From positions 151,799,402-151,863,401 of the forward strand of contig CM076854.1 in NCBI GenBank assembly GCA_039519185.1: 64,000 nt of DNA. Direction: 5' to 3'. Every line of letters starts with the position of its first letter. Position 1 is the first letter of the stretch. The translations under genes and the position numbers were made by a program. The notes below the pieces were generated by a model. That model saw nothing but the letters and a program-made list of their open reading frames with translations, was not told where the DNA came from and made no database searches. Of the stretch, positions 35,974 through 48,604 are shown piece by piece. The stretch comes from Astragalus membranaceus (lineage: Eukaryota; Streptophyta; Magnoliopsida; Fabales; Fabaceae).

Positions 35974-37340
35974 TGATAACTCATATTTATATGAGTTATT
36001 TATATTATTTAGACTTAAGTTAATGTGAGTTCTTAAGTAATTATGTGGTTAAATATGTAAATATGTGTTAAGAAGTGTAAAAGAAAGGTTAGGAGATAAT
36101 TTGTTATCATTTGACACATTTGGTGCCTTTGTGAGTATTTTAATGTTTCTGTTAAGTGCTGCAACGTTAAACGCTATAGCGCTATATGACGGTGGGTCAG
36201 CTGGACATCAAAAAGATATTTTACATTTTGGAGCTCACACTTTATGTCAAGTCAAAGTCTGACTTCCATGTGCCTAGGACTGTGTGGAAGCTTTTTATTG
36301 GCTAGTTTGAACACTTGTCCACTTGTTGATGGAAGATCACTTTAGTTGGTGAGATCTACTTTATGGAAAGCTACTTTATGAGATGAGGATAATATCTATC
36401 CATCTACTACACACTTCAGAATTCAGAATAGGGAGGAGAGTTTTTGGAGAGAAAAACCTGACACACATTTCCTCCATTAAACCTCCATCTTCAAGCTTTC
36501 ATTTTTTGTTTATTTTCTTATCTTTCTACACGGTGAAGCCACGCTATAGCATCATCCAGCTATAGATGACTTGGAATCTACGGAGTGCATCTTTTGTAAC
36601 CGTTTATTTCTTGTGTATTTACGGTAATATGAGCCTTTTGTCTTGTATTGTGTTGATAATGTTTATCATGAGCTAAACACCTAGTAGTTGGATTGCTTCT
36701 AGTTTGTAATGAACCTTGAGTAGTGTTAATATAATATTGTGATGTTTGCGTTTCAATCCTTATACTTTAATGCTTTCAAACTTGTTTTGGGATTGGCCAA
36801 CTGAAATGAGTAGATTCGTAGGTTCAGACAAGGTCTATGAATAGAACTCAAGGGTTGATATGAACGAAAGGTTGGTTAAAGACATTTAATCCATTTTTGC
36901 TTAACTCTAGACATAGGGGAGCAATAGTTCATAAGGTGAATACTGTGGGCTCTTCATTATACAGGGGTGGACTTATTTAGAACCTAGACATAGGAGTCTT
37001 GTAACAAAACTCTGGCGTTAGTGACCGAAAGGCACAAAATCATACGCTACAGCACTTAGCGTTATAGCGTCCAATGTTATAGCGCCTTACTTTTGGGGCT
37101 TTATACAACAAAAAGCAGTCCAACTCACTTTATCAAACTCTTAAACTTTCTTACTGTTTCCATACAACATCTTTATTATTTTCATGCTCATAAACTTGTT
37201 ATTTATATTTTGTTTATTTCACTAGCTTGTTAACGATTTAAACTATAAAATTAACATCAATCTCTGTGAGTACAATCTCTACTTATCAGTATATTACTTG
37301 TTGCGATTGTACACTTGCACAAACTACTTTTCGCACAACA
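35974..37340. repeat. Solo LTR inside element B
   Basis: 1367 bases starting TGATAACTCA and ending GCACAACA, with the 5-bp target duplication GTCTC on both sides (35969-35973, 37341-37345). The sequence on either side joins smoothly into one C/T-rich stretch. No internal region is present, so the element has been reduced by LTR-LTR recombination. The TG...CA ends and 5-bp duplication fit LTR retrotransposons; the lineage is not certain. It contains several gctatagcg-type repeats. Confidence 0.85.
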
Positions 37341-37610
37341 GTCTCACCCTCCTTCGATTTCTCACCCTCATTTTCCCTCTCAATCTCAACTTTGAAGCTT
37401 CAATCTCGCATTCTACACACCAGGTACTCCCTCCCTCACTCTCCTCTCTTTCCATTTTACTGCGTTTACTGCGTTTTTAAAGATTTGAAATCTGTGACGC
37501 GTTCGGTTGGCCTTAACCGAACGGTTCTGGGGACGCGTTCGGTTGATGCCTCCCGAACAGTGTTTTTGTCAAATTCATATTTTCTCTGACCAATATTTTG
37601 TTTTGCAGCT

Positions 37611-38030
37611 ATGGAATTCATAACTGTTATCGAAAAACATGCTGGGCACATCAACATTCCACAGAATGTTTATCAGCTGATAGGCAACACATTGCCTCGC
37701 GGTTGTTACCTACATTTGGAAATTGGCAATATTTTTCCTGCTATTGTCAACAGACGTACCCAAAAGCTGATGACTTATACACAGCCTATATGCACTGTAT
37801 ATGGGGGTGTGGCCAGTGTTGAAATATCAATTACATATGCTGAGAATGGTCGTTTCAATCTGGTCAGAATATTGCCCGAGGAAGATGAAGATGACGCTAG
37901 TTCTGACTCAACTGATTCGGATTACCGGGCATTCCTTGCCAATTATGTATCTGGTGATGATGGGAGTGGTGATGAACCAACAAAAGTCTCTATCGTTACA
38001 GATTTATCATTTGGTGAAGATGACAACTGA
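37611..38030 (+). CDS. Small acidic ORF in element B, unknown
   Basis: 139 codons, start ATG at 37611 after a pyrimidine-rich stretch ending tttgcag (a likely splice acceptor at 37609, so an upstream exon is possible near 37430-37440). The N-terminal half is protein-like (HAGHINIPQNVYQLIGNTLP, LHLEIGNIFPAIVNRRTQKL), the C-terminal half is acidic (ILPEEDEDDASSDSTDSDY). I do not recognise a domain. The N-terminal half has alternating hydrophobic residues that might be a small B3-like barrel, which is only a guess. It ends with TGA before an AT-rich stretch. Confidence 0.5.
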   Translation: MEFITVIEKHAGHINIPQNVYQLIGNTLPRGCYLHLEIGNIFPAIVNRRTQKLMTYTQPICTVYGGVASVEISITYAENGRFNLVRILPEEDEDDASSDSTDSDYRAFLANYVSGDDGSGDEPTKVSIVTDLSFGEDDN

Positions 38031-38224
38031 TTTCACGTTGTTTTATTTTAAATTGCAAATTGTTATATCTTTGTTTCAATAATTTTTCAAACTGGTATAT
38101 CTTTGTACTCAGTAATTTATATTTCGGTGGCATTTAAATTAAACAACGAGTTTAGTATTACAAAGCGTAACCGTACATCAAAACGATAAAAACCAACATA
38201 ACGAAACAACTACAACACTAACGA

Positions 38225-38575
38225 TTATTTGGGAAGCCCCTGTTCCAGGAGATAAATGACCTCTTCCAGAAGATAAATGACCTCTTCTGGAGTGCGTTGT
38301 GTTTCGACATACATCTCCAATATACGACGTCCTAATGGAACATTAGGATGTGCTTCCATCATTGCGCGAACATCATCGTCGCTTCGGATCTCCATAGATG
38401 AGTAGCGGACAGTCCCGTCATCTCCACAACTGTACTTGCGGTAATGTAAACGACGTATGTCTTTACGCCACTCTCCTTCTCGGCGAACCTTCCTCTCTGC
38501 CTTTTCCTTCAACTGGGTGAATGTTATATCCTTATTCAACCTACAGAAAATAGGATTGCGACATTGAAATTTCAC
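38225..38575 (-). CDS. MULE-associated N-terminal domain-like ORF (fragment)
   Basis: 116 codons. CRNPIFCRLNKDITFTQLKE, WRKDIRRLHYRKY and YSSMEIRSDDDVRAMMEAH resemble the short N-terminal domain placed before some plant MULE transposases. The C-terminus has a small tandem duplication (EEVIYLLEEVIYLLEQG), from an exact 27-base repeat at 38246-38300. No transposase core follows. The product may have lost its partner domain by internal deletion of element B. Confidence 0.45.
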   Translation of the reverse strand: MKFQCRNPIFCRLNKDITFTQLKEKAERKVRREGEWRKDIRRLHYRKYSCGDDGTVRYSSMEIRSDDDVRAMMEAHPNVPLGRRILEMYVETQRTPEEVIYLLEEVIYLLEQGLPK

Positions 38576-39193
38576 ACCATATTCAGTGTTGGTGATAGTT
38601 CCACAGTGATGAAGGACGGTTAGGAATTTGTCACTTGAGTACTCGGGTTGGGCACAACTGCCATTCCGTTCGGTCTTCCATTTCAGCGGGGTGTTGGTGT
38701 TTGTGAAGAAGCAGAGAAGGGGTGTTGGTGGAGAAGAAGAAACAGAGTAGGGTGTTGGTGAAGTAGCCGTTGATCAAAATTTATAATAGGCATAGGAAAA
38801 TATGAGCCGTTGATCAAAATTTTAGATCACAAATCCGAGCCGTTTAAATTCTATCCGTTGTGACACAATTTCCAAACAAAATGTCATCCACAATTTCTCA
38901 GCCGTTGAAATATTTTTAAAAACATAACACCTATTCGGCTTCCCCTGTCCGAATAAATTCGGTTGGGGTTGTCAGAATTAATTCGGTTGGGGCCAGACGT
39001 ACCTTTGAAAATTTGAAAAAGGGGTGTCCCAAAAAAATAACTGTTCGATTGTGCCTAACTGAAAATATTCGGTTTACCCTAACCGAATCGGTGAAAATAG
39101 CACGCTTCATCAATGGCATATTAGTCATTTCACAAAGTTAAGAGGTGTGGGGTGAGTAGGAGGGGATGTGGGAAAAGTGTGGGCCTATTTCAA

Positions 39194-40330
39194 TTGACTT
39201 CATTTTATGTGGCCATTCGAACTTCCCCCCTTGTAACATATAGTTAGTTATTAGCCAAAAAATAATGAAAAATAGAACATACTAGTAACAATTAGAGACT
39301 AAACCGTTTTACCAACTGAAAAAACAGGTACTACAAACCAGAACAACTTAAGCTAACTTGGCACGTTGTACAGAAGAACACTTGTCTAGGGATATCAACT
39401 CATTGGGTGAATCCTAGTATATCACAGTTTACCTAAAATGTTTTTGTTTAAGGGAAATGTAATTGCATCCCATTCAAAAGATTAACTTTTTATATTGGAT
39501 TGTATCAACTTTTTGCATCCTATTAAATCTTTGTTTATTCTCTTCCTCACCATTAAGTCTCCTTCCATCCCCTTATTGAACCAAACAACCAATCAAAAAA
39601 CCTAACGCAAAACCAACTACATCATACAAAGGGTACAAGAAGGAAAGAAAAGGAGAGGGCCGCATAGTTGCATGTGTTGCGCTAATTGGCAAATCTAGAG
39701 TTCCCCCATTATGACAAGAATGCAGTGGAGACTAGGTGGTGGATCTAGCACAAAAGAGGGAGAGGGGGAGGGGAGAGTAGAGAGACACAATGGGAAAAGG
39801 TGGGTGTAGACTGCACGATAATTATACTAAAAAACAACATTAAACAAGTACTCTTAATAGTATCACGCATCGTTTACAGATCTAGCAGGTTCGCCATAAA
39901 CAGCAACCCGAAACAACACTAAAATAAAAGGCAATTTTTAGCCAAAAACAAACGCATCAGAGATATGCTATTCTAGAAAATGTAACATTCTTCTGTGCGA
40001 GCAAGCAAATTATCAAATCTCAAACAACAGCAATCAAGTTTTCTTGCTGCAAAATAACACCAAAAGGAAAACTCCGTAGAGCTTAGCAAACCGAATTAAG
40101 GCAAAATCAAGGAAAATGCAGATTGCATAAGAAATCAAAAACGCGAGATATGATCGAACAACTAACATAACTATCACTTAATCTCTTCAAAACACTTCTC
40201 ATTACAGAGAAGAACAGTACAGATTAGCTACTCTGTCACTTTGAAAACGATTCAACAACCTAAAACAGTAGCAAGACAATGACAAGTTCAAATGTCAAAA
40301 ACATAAACATATAAATAGTAACAATCCAAC
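39194..40330. other. Intergenic, nothing recognised
   Basis: AT-rich DNA between element B and RPL23, including the latter's probable 3' UTR near 40330. No gene or repeat with clear ends is supported. Confidence 0.5.
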
Positions 40331-41161
<831 letters not shown>

Positions 41162-41300
41162 TGTTGCTGCTCGATCGCACACACACAAACCCTAATTCTC
41201 ACTCTTTCTGTTCTATATATTGCTGTGTTTTTTAGACTATGGGTTTTTCTTTTGGGTTGATAGGTTAGGGTTTAGTTATGCCCACTCGGAATATTATGGG
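41162..41300 (-). promoter_or_regulatory. RPL23 promoter region
   Basis: On the minus strand upstream of the ATG there is a telo-box (AAACCCTAA on plus, 41187-41195), a TATA-like tatatag near 41212-41220, a second TAGGGTTTA at about 41263-41275, and site II-type gcccac/atgggct motifs near 41279-41302. Telo-box with site II is the usual arrangement in plant ribosomal protein promoters. Confidence 0.55.
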
Positions 41301-41419
41301 CTTTACTCTTTTTGCACCTATCCCATTACTACCTCGCCTCACTTTAGATGCAACTTTTTCGTTTTTCTATTGAATGCTTGCATACTTGTCAAGAGAGAGT
41401 GGGGAAATACTTGTATGTA

Positions 41420-41510
41420 GTTTTTACCAAATTGTATTGTGGCCAAATGGTATGTGTTGTTACTAGAAGTTGTTACCAAATTGTATTGTGGCCAAATGGT
41501 ATGTGATGCT
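41420..41510. repeat. ~46-base tandem duplication
   Basis: taccaaattgtattgtggcc followed by aaatggtatgtg occurs twice in a row. Confidence 0.8.
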
Positions 41511-41584
41511 AGCCAAAACCAGTTTTTTCCTGTTTTAAATTTTACTTTGTGAACATTTAATATTTAATATGGAACAACAATACA

Positions 41585-41760
41585 TTCTCCAAGGTCTCGA
41601 GTTCGAATCTTGAGTGTGGCAGAAACTCCGTTGGGAGGGGGAGAACCACACGGGCCGGCAAAGCCGAGAACTCGTGGCCAGTCAGGTTTTCCGGTGTAGA
41701 TTAGTCACCGACAAAGTCGATGGAAACTACGCATCATTGACATGGTAAAAAAAAAACAAT
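41585..41760 (+). repeat. SINE-like element with A-tail
   Basis: gagttcgaatcttgag resembles a polymerase III B box; the body (ccacacgggccggcaaagcc, tagattagtcaccgacaaag, gaaactacgcatcattgaca) matches 25595-25440 on the other strand; it ends in about nine A. The A box is not clear. No long target duplication identified. Confidence 0.6.
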
Positions 41761-42117
41761 ACCTTCCGCAAAAATAAACAATTTTGATGGGAGGACTTGA
41801 GGGAAAAAGGCAATCTCACACTAAAGCTGTTGAGTTATCAAGTTCAAGTTAGTTGATCATATGACGTCAAGGATATATGTTCATCAGATCCAATAAGGCG
41901 ACCGAAACACACGAATTCAAAACTTTAATGTGCTTAATTGCGAATCATGTGATGGGGACACATTTTAAGGAGTGTCTAATGGGAAGTTTGCAATTAGTAT
42001 GACCTCTTGGACAAGTTTTGAGGACCTTAGGATCAAGATGTCCCAACAAAGCTTAGGGTTCTATTTTTTATACCCCTACCACTATATATTATACCCCACC
42101 ATACCCATATTTTAGGT

Positions 42118-42370
42118 GAAACGGATTTATGTAACAAGTAGATAAATCCGTTATGTATTTTTTACATTACGGATTTATCTTTTTGTTAGATAAATCCGCA
42201 GTTAAATATATAACGACGGATTTATCTAATTGGTAGATAAATCCGTTTTGTAAAAAGTACATAACGAATTTATCTACTTGTTACATAAATCCGTTATTTA
42301 TTTTCTGTAAAACATATTTATCTAATTGTTAGATACGGATTTATCTAACAATTAGATAAATCCGTTTTGC
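42118..42370. repeat. Left subterminal hairpin-repeat block of element D
   Basis: Four to five inverted dimers of ACGGATTTATC separated by ~5-base loops, each ~30 bases, in a row. Similar blocks at MULE and CACTA ends are usually where transposase binds. Confidence 0.8.
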
Positions 42371-42389
42371 AATTAATTAAAAAATTAAA

Positions 42390-44067
42390 GGCTTAAATAT
42401 CATTTACCCCCCTGCAAATATCACCATAATCCATTTACCCCCCTGCAAAAAAAAACTCTCAAAACAAACCCTGCAAAATGTAACCGTTTCCAGTTACCCC
42501 CTGCTGTTAACTTTTCTGTTAAATATTAACTGTGATGACGTCATCACTGACGTCAGTGCCACGTGTCACCATATTGTTGGGCCTCTGTGACACGTGGCAT
42601 TGACATGCCATGTCAGCTCCTATGTCACCAGTGCCACGTCAGCAACCAATGGATGGCTGCCACGTGGCACTAGTTATTACACTCAAAATAAATTTTCAAA
42701 ATGGCTTGAAAAAGACTTGAACCCATGACCATGAAGTGGCTAAAACACACAAATACCACTAAGCCACTTGATTCTTTTAGTAAATTAAGTGAACTACTTG
42801 TATATAATACATCATTAATTCGATTAACAAAATAAAAAAACAAGATCATCATCAACCAGCAACAATGGAAACTCATCAATTAACTCATCAATTCATCCCC
42901 AAAGTCAGGTTGCATTTTTTTTTTGATGAATCTGGAAACGATGGAAACGCAGATTTCAAAAACCCCAACCTTGAAGTTTGATGAAGATGAAAATGAACCC
43001 ATATCTTAAAGCGATCTTGATTTTATTCTAGAAGAACCCAGAAGATGAAGATGAACGCAAGTTCTTCCTCAGATCTTGATTTTATTCTGGAAATTTAATT
43101 TTGATGAATGCTTGATTTCTGGAAAACGCAACAATGGCAACAACAATGAAAACGAATCTGGGAGGAAACATAACAAATCTGAAAACGTTTCTTCTTCTTT
43201 CCAGATTTGTGTTTAATGAGGAAACATAACGAAAAACGAAACATAATGAAAAACGAAAATCGAAAATCAATTGATGAAGATGAAGAAGATCTGCGTTTTA
43301 TATAATGAGGAAAACGAATCTGGGGAAACGCAATTGAATTTCCAGATCTGCGTTTAATGAGGAAATTGAAAATCGAAAATCAACACCGTTTTAGCTTCAA
43401 TTTCGTTAATATAATTTCGTTCGTTGTTGTTGTCGAAGGTGCGAAATAAAAGTATCTATTTGTTGTTCATTGATGAAAATCGAAGGTGAAGATGAAGATT
43501 TATTGAAGATGAAGATTTTTTGAGCAAAAATTGAAACCCAGTATCTGTTGTTGAGGATGAAGATTTGTTAAAAATAAGAACTAATGATGTATTATATACA
43601 AGTAGTTCACTTAATTTACTAAAAGAATCAAGTGGCTTAGTGGTATTTGTGTGTTTCAGCCACTTCATGGTCATGGGTTCAAGTCTTTCTCAAGCCATTT
43701 TGAAAATTTATTTTGAGTGTAATAACTAGTGCCACGTGGCAGCCATCCATTGGTTGCTGACGTGGCACTGGTTACATAGGAGCTGACGTGGCATTCAGTG
43801 TCACGCGTCACAAGCCATCCATTGGTTGCTGACGTGGCACTGGTTACATAGGAGCTGACGTGGCATTCAGTGTCACGCGTCACAGATGCCCAATAATATG
43901 GTGACATGTGGCACTGACGTCATCAGAGTTAATATTTAACAGAAAAGTTAACAGCAGGGGGTAACTGGAAACGGTTACATTTTGCAGGGTTTGTTTTGAG
44001 AGTTTTTTTTGCAGGGGGGTAAATGGATTATGGTGATATTTGCAGGGGGGTAAATGATATTTAAGCC
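42390..44067. mobile_element. Fold-back MULE-type element (element F), nested in element D
   Basis: Long inverted arms (~430 bases, left 42390-42825, right 43580-44067) starting GGCTTAAATATCATTTACCC at both ends. AAAATTAAA flanks both sides (42381-42389, 44068-44076), a perfect 9-bp target duplication typical of MULEs. The right arm has an extra ~72-base direct duplication (about 43745-43880). The middle (42900-43560) is GAAAAC/GATGAAGA-rich and non-coding. Non-autonomous. Confidence 0.9.
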
Positions 44068-44193
44068 AAAATTAAATCCAGCATTATTTTACAATTTTAA
44101 GGCAAATAAATATTATATATAAGGAATATCATATACAAAAAAAAAGCTGAATATTCGTGTAACCTCAATCAGAATCAGCTGTTATGTCGACAA

Positions 44194-46285
44194 CTACCGG
44201 TGAATACTGACAGATTCTTGAGTGTTCTTCATTGCCTCATCCACATGCTCCCAATAAGAAGGGTCACATTTCACATCATACATTTTTTGCTTCTTCTTCT
44301 TTGGTGCACCATTTGTCTTAAGTTTAGAAGGTGGTGGAACCATAGAAGATGTGGTGGGAAATGTCAGCTCATCAATCTGCTTCTTGAACATAAACTTCTT
44401 CTCTTGAGTCATAGAATTAAATCGCTTTCATATCATCTCCCTGGAAAAAGTGATGTCGCAATCATCAAATTTCTTTTGATTCTCATCCTCATCCATACCA
44501 TCCAAACTCAGCCTACACCAATGTTTGTCAATCACCTCCAATGGAATAGAAGTACCAGAAACATGATAAACACCAAGCTAACAAGCACAAGGCAACCCAT
44601 GTGTATTGCTAATGACACACCCACAACGAGCTTTGTCATACCCCACATCTGAGGTGGTTTTATCAAACTCTTTAGCAATATGTTTTAGGGCATTTAAAGA
44701 GACCAAACCGCATAGTTTCTTGTAGAATGGAGTATTGTGAACCACCTCAATACAGTTGATACTTCTTTGAAAAGACTCCACAATCTTAGCAAAATGTAGA
44801 TTAAGCACGCCATTCATCGCTTCCCAACACCTACACAAGTCTCCTCCAGAATTCTCTAACGCCCTCTTCAACGCCTAGTGGGTCGACTCAACCCTAAAAT
44901 AATAGCAAAACACAAATAAACTCCATACCCACAAAAAATAGCAAGTCAAAATATAATTGTAAATTAGATGACATACTTATTGGTGGTGGTATTCCCCAAG
45001 TGTGCCACCTGGTTAGTCCATGCCTCCACAAATAGATGCTTATGATGAGTCAACCATGTGTCATGCAAGTACTTCAGAAAAAATGGAAAATCGACACATG
45101 ACTGCTCCAATAGTTTCAACCCTCGGGAGTACTCAACCTCATCACGAGATTCAATAAGAGTGTGCCAAAGAAAGATCACTAACTCTCGCCTATCCACCTT
45201 GACATACTCTTTACACTTTGCCTTCACATTCTTAGTTACGTGCCTCTCGCAAAGCAAATTAATAGAGGACGGAAATACTTCATGAATGTCACTCATAAGA
45301 CCAAGATCTCTGTCAATCAAAAACACCTCAGGTGATAGGCTGTGTATATCAAATAAATCTTTCAACATCTGCAGTGCCCAAGTAAAATGAGACTCGCGCT
45401 CATGTGCCAAATATGCAAATGCAACCGAGAAGGATATCTCGGTTGAAGTGACACCCACAATCTCCAACAGATGTATTTTGTATTTGTTGGTTTTATATGT
45501 GTTGTCAAGAATAAGAACCCTAGGAAACAATTTGAATAATTTTATAGAAGTGGGATGTGCCCACATGATGTCACTGACAACATCTGTGCCCTCAACTTTC
45601 CTGCTCCAGCATAAATACTTCTCAGCTACTATCAATCTCATCAGCTCCTGAATCTCAGTTCTAGGACCCTTCAAGGAAGACCGGTACATGGTACGCTGCC
45701 TATATAGTTGGGACATAGAAGTCACATTACCTACAAATTTCTTCTTCAAAGCATTCATACTATCTCTTGGGGAAACCTTCAATGTAGTGTGTTCATCCAC
45801 CATAGCCTTCTCCTCTTTCGTTAACCACCCAAAGAATGCGGTGCTCGTTAAGGTTGTAAGCAACTCATGTGTGTGGAGTCCACACCTAACCCTCAAACCC
45901 CAACCTCCATCACGAACCATATACGTAACTCTCAACTTAAATGGACAATTATGCCTCTTTGACCCGATGAATCTAGACTGGCTGCTGAATTTCCCATACT
46001 TCTCGCAACCAAAAATAATTTTATCTTTCGTCCCCCTTTTACCTCCAGCTCGGCAAGATCTAAGAATGATAACAACAACTCTGTTGGCTTTCCCAACGTC
46101 TCTGACCCAACGTACAACATCATCACGTGTTAGAAATAACTACAAAATAGACAATTGTTAGTTAGTTAATTAATTAAATATCAACATACATTTGGTAAAT
46201 AAAAATTAATTAAATATACAGCTGTCGTCGTGAAAGTCTCTGATGTATCTACCGAGAACGAAACCAACTCCTCATCCGTATCCAT
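44194..46285 (-). pseudogene. MULE transposase (FAR1-like), decayed at the C-terminus
   Basis: Exon 1 starts MDTDEELVSFSVDTSE at 46285; an intron ends TTTTGTAG near 46134; exon 2 (46133-44977) is open and gives FLTRDDVVRWVRDVGKANR, a FAR1-like zinc-binding part (GCEKYGKFSS...HNCPFKLR), HTHELLTTL, and the MULE DDE core with D in RVLILDNTYKTNKYK, D in FLIDRDLGLM, CERHVTKNVKAKC and E in VEAWTN. The third exon (from ~44895) would read RVESTH-W-ALKRAL but the W codon is TAG (44875-44877). A SWIM-type GCVISNTHGLPCAC follows, then another TAG and a TGA. So the catalytic half is intact while the C-terminal half has at least three nonsense codons. Intact relatives cut and paste MULEs. Confidence 0.8.
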
Positions 46286-46335
46286 ATCTGTTTCATTTTA
46301 AATAAAGTTAAATAAAACTATAATTAAAAATAATT

Positions 46336-46700
46336 ACAAAACGGATTTATGTCTTAAATACATAAATTCGTTGTTGTTTTTTACAAAACAGATTTATGTA
46401 TTTAAAACATATATCTGTTGCATATTTAAATAATAACAGATTTATGTTATTTAAAATTAAATTCATTATTGCATTTTTGTGCAACAGATTTATCTTTTCA
46501 ATAGGTAAATCCGTTACACATGATAAAATTACCGATTTATATAAATTTAACATAAATCTGTTTGTCAGGAATAAAATATAACAACAGATTTATCTTTTTA
46601 AATGATAAATCAGTTTGTTTAAAAAAATTAAACAGCAGAATTAACAGTTTAAAAAGATAAATCTGTTTAATTCGAATTAAATGATTAACGGATTTACCTT
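46336..46700. repeat. Right subterminal hairpin-repeat block of element D
   Basis: Repeated ACGGATTTAT/ATAAATCCGT-type units, more diverged than the left block, ending before the right inverted repeat. Confidence 0.75.
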
Positions 46701-46901
46701 TTTGAGAGGTAAACTTGACGGCCAAAAATTGTGGGCCCCAACAGAGAATTGGACCACAAAGTCAAAAGGTGTAATAAATGAGAGGGGTGTTTTGGGGATA
46801 TTAAATATAGTGGGGGTATCATTGGTGGAGGTACAAAAAATGGAACCCCAACTCTATCCACATTTCATTATGTTATTCACATTTCATTATGTTATTCACG
46901 A

Positions 46902-47934
46902 GGGATAGAAGAATGATACAGATCCTCTCTCGAGAGAGAGAGGTTGCGAACCCTAGAGATGGGTTGTCCTACGCCGTGGCGGCCGCCGTGCCTGCACCGG
47001 CCGATCTGCTCCAGCTGACTGGGCGGCTAACCGTTGAAGACCCTTGGTATCGAGACGGGTGGCTTTTTCCGGAGACGGCAGTCGTCGCCCCTGCGAAGGT
47101 GGATCCGAATCTGTCAGTTCCGATTGCAATCGTTGTAAGATTCGGTGCGTTCTCCCCGGTGTTTGCTCCGCGTGTGGTGGTCGCCCCTGCGAAGGTCGTG
47201 GGTTGGGTGGTTCCGTACGCTGTGGCTGGTGTTGATGCTAGCTTCGGTGCGCTCTGGTTCGGATCTGTTGTTCGGAGTCGGATCTATTGGGTGCTGTGGG
47301 TCTCTCCCCCTGCGGTGGTTGCTCCTGTCCCGCCACCGCCTGAGCCTCCTCCCTGCGTCCGTCTGGTTCGGATCCGGCGCTGGTTGCAGCTCTGGATTGC
47401 GTTCGGGTTCGGATCGTGGGTTTCTGGTTTGGGTTCGGTTGCGTTGCTGTTCGGATTGCATTGATGCTGTCTGTTTCTGGTTTGGGACTGTTGCGTTGGT
47501 TCGTAGATGCTGACTGTTTCTGGTTTGGCATTGGTGGCTGTCGTCATGAAATTTGGACCCGCAGTCTCGCCTCCCCCCATTTCGGTGTGGGCCCTTTCCC
47601 TGTCGCTCGCGGTTCTGCTTGATTGTGCCTCGGTGTTGGCTGGGGGCGCAATACCGCGGTGGTGGTTGGTGGCTCGACTTCCTCGATCAAGCTAGGTGCT
47701 GTCTCGGTGCTGGCCGGTGGCACGACTTCGCGATGATGGCTGGGGTCCCGCCGCCGGTGGTCTGGAGTGTGGTGACTCGATTGTGGTCTAAGGTTGTTTA
47801 GTTTAGAGGTCTTTGTTAGACTCTCTTTATTGTCCTTATTTCCAAGGGTATTGGCTTAGTCCCCCCTTGTGCTTTTTGTACTATTTTTATTTTTTAATAA
47901 ATTCGGGCCTCCTGCCTGTTGCTTAAAAAAAAAA
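46902..47934 (+). mobile_element. GC-rich LINE-like (non-LTR) insertion without RT
   Basis: The 16-base sequence ATTATGTTATTCACGA is present on both sides (46886-46901, 47935-47950). The insert ends in ctgttgctt plus eleven A, preceded by AATAAATTC, as in plant L1 3' ends. Its first 900 bases are GC-rich, unlike the surroundings, and start with a ctctctcgagagagagag tract. Several frames are open (up to 191 codons) because of base composition, but none resembles ORF1, endonuclease or RT. It is likely a 5'UTR-plus-3'-end deletion derivative, mobilised in trans. Confidence 0.75.
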
Positions 47935-47950
47935 ATTATGTTATTCACGA

Positions 47951-48596
47951 CATTGCCACCTCCAACTGTCTTTCAATTCTATGATGTTCATCTCTGTCCT
48001 TCACACATCGATGGAAGAGCATTATCCCCCACTATTTTCTGAAATTGGATGGTATGCAATCGACTTTGCATACAGTCATGCAGTCGTGCTAGAGGAGGCC
48101 GCCCGGACGGGTTCGGTTTTAAGGAAAGTTTGAATTTCTTAATATTAAATTCCAAGTGAAATATGGACCGTTCGATCTTATTTGAACGGCTCCGAGTTGC
48201 TGACCGCACAAGTGGATGGAATTTGTGACTGCACTTAAACAGTTAAACCCGATCCCTATTTTCTCCTCAGCAACTTGAACCATATCTACCCTAGATGTAG
48301 TAGATTTCCTACTTGCTTTGAGCTTATCTTTTTTATTTGTCCCTTCTTAATTATTTTTTTTGTGTAAATTACATACCCCACATTAACAACTTCATCCAAA
48401 AGTCTCTTGTGCGACTTTCAAATACTTACCGAAAAATCAAAATAAGTGATACCCAATATTAAAAATTGATTTTTTTTTCATTTAGGAAAAAAGGAAAAAC
48501 CTAACACACAAGTGATTGAAAAATGTAGATGTTGCACAATCAACATGAAGATTTTAAGTAAGAGAATTGCCAAAACAAACACAAACGACTTATGAC
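47951..48596. other. Intergenic, nothing recognised
   Basis: Short spacer between the LINE-like insertion and element C. Contains gcatacagtcatgcagtcgtgc and similar G/C-richer pieces; no gene supported. Confidence 0.4.
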
Positions 48597-48604
48597 AAAA
48601 AAAA

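Larger units (their letters stand above)
35812..39185. mobile_element. TIR DNA transposon of the same group as 16130 (element B), with a nested solo LTR
   Basis: The ends GGCTCTCACTTTTCCCACA (left) and GGCCCACACTTTTCCCACA (right, reverse complement) start inverted repeats of ~45 bases. TATTTCAA flanks both sides (35804-35811, 39186-39193), an 8-bp target duplication. Near the ends are repeated TTCGGTT/AACCGAA motifs instead of the TTCGAAC motifs of element A. Without the solo LTR the element is about 2 kb. It carries two ORFs facing each other (37611-38030 plus, 38225-38575 minus). No full transposase. Confidence 0.8.
42056..46848 (-). mobile_element. MULE-type DNA transposon (element D) with FAR1-like transposase and nested fold-back element
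   Basis: The left end GGGTTCTATTTTTTATACCC and the right end (reverse complement GGGTTCCATTTTTTGTACC) are inverted repeats of ~45 bases. Next to each end lies a block of hairpin-forming repeats built from CGGATTTATC...GATAAATCCG (42118-42370 and 46336-46700). The transposase gene (44194-46285, minus) identifies the superfamily. The flanks give no convincing target duplication. Without the nested element (42390-44067) its length is ~3.1 kb. Confidence 0.75.

Noticed and set aside
42048..46857. Target duplication for element D
   Set aside because: Flanks caaagctta and caactctat share only about five of nine bases; not convincing.
46889..47801. Long overlapping ORFs on both strands (up to 191 codons)
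   Set aside because: They come from the GC-rich composition of the LINE-like insertion and give no protein family features.
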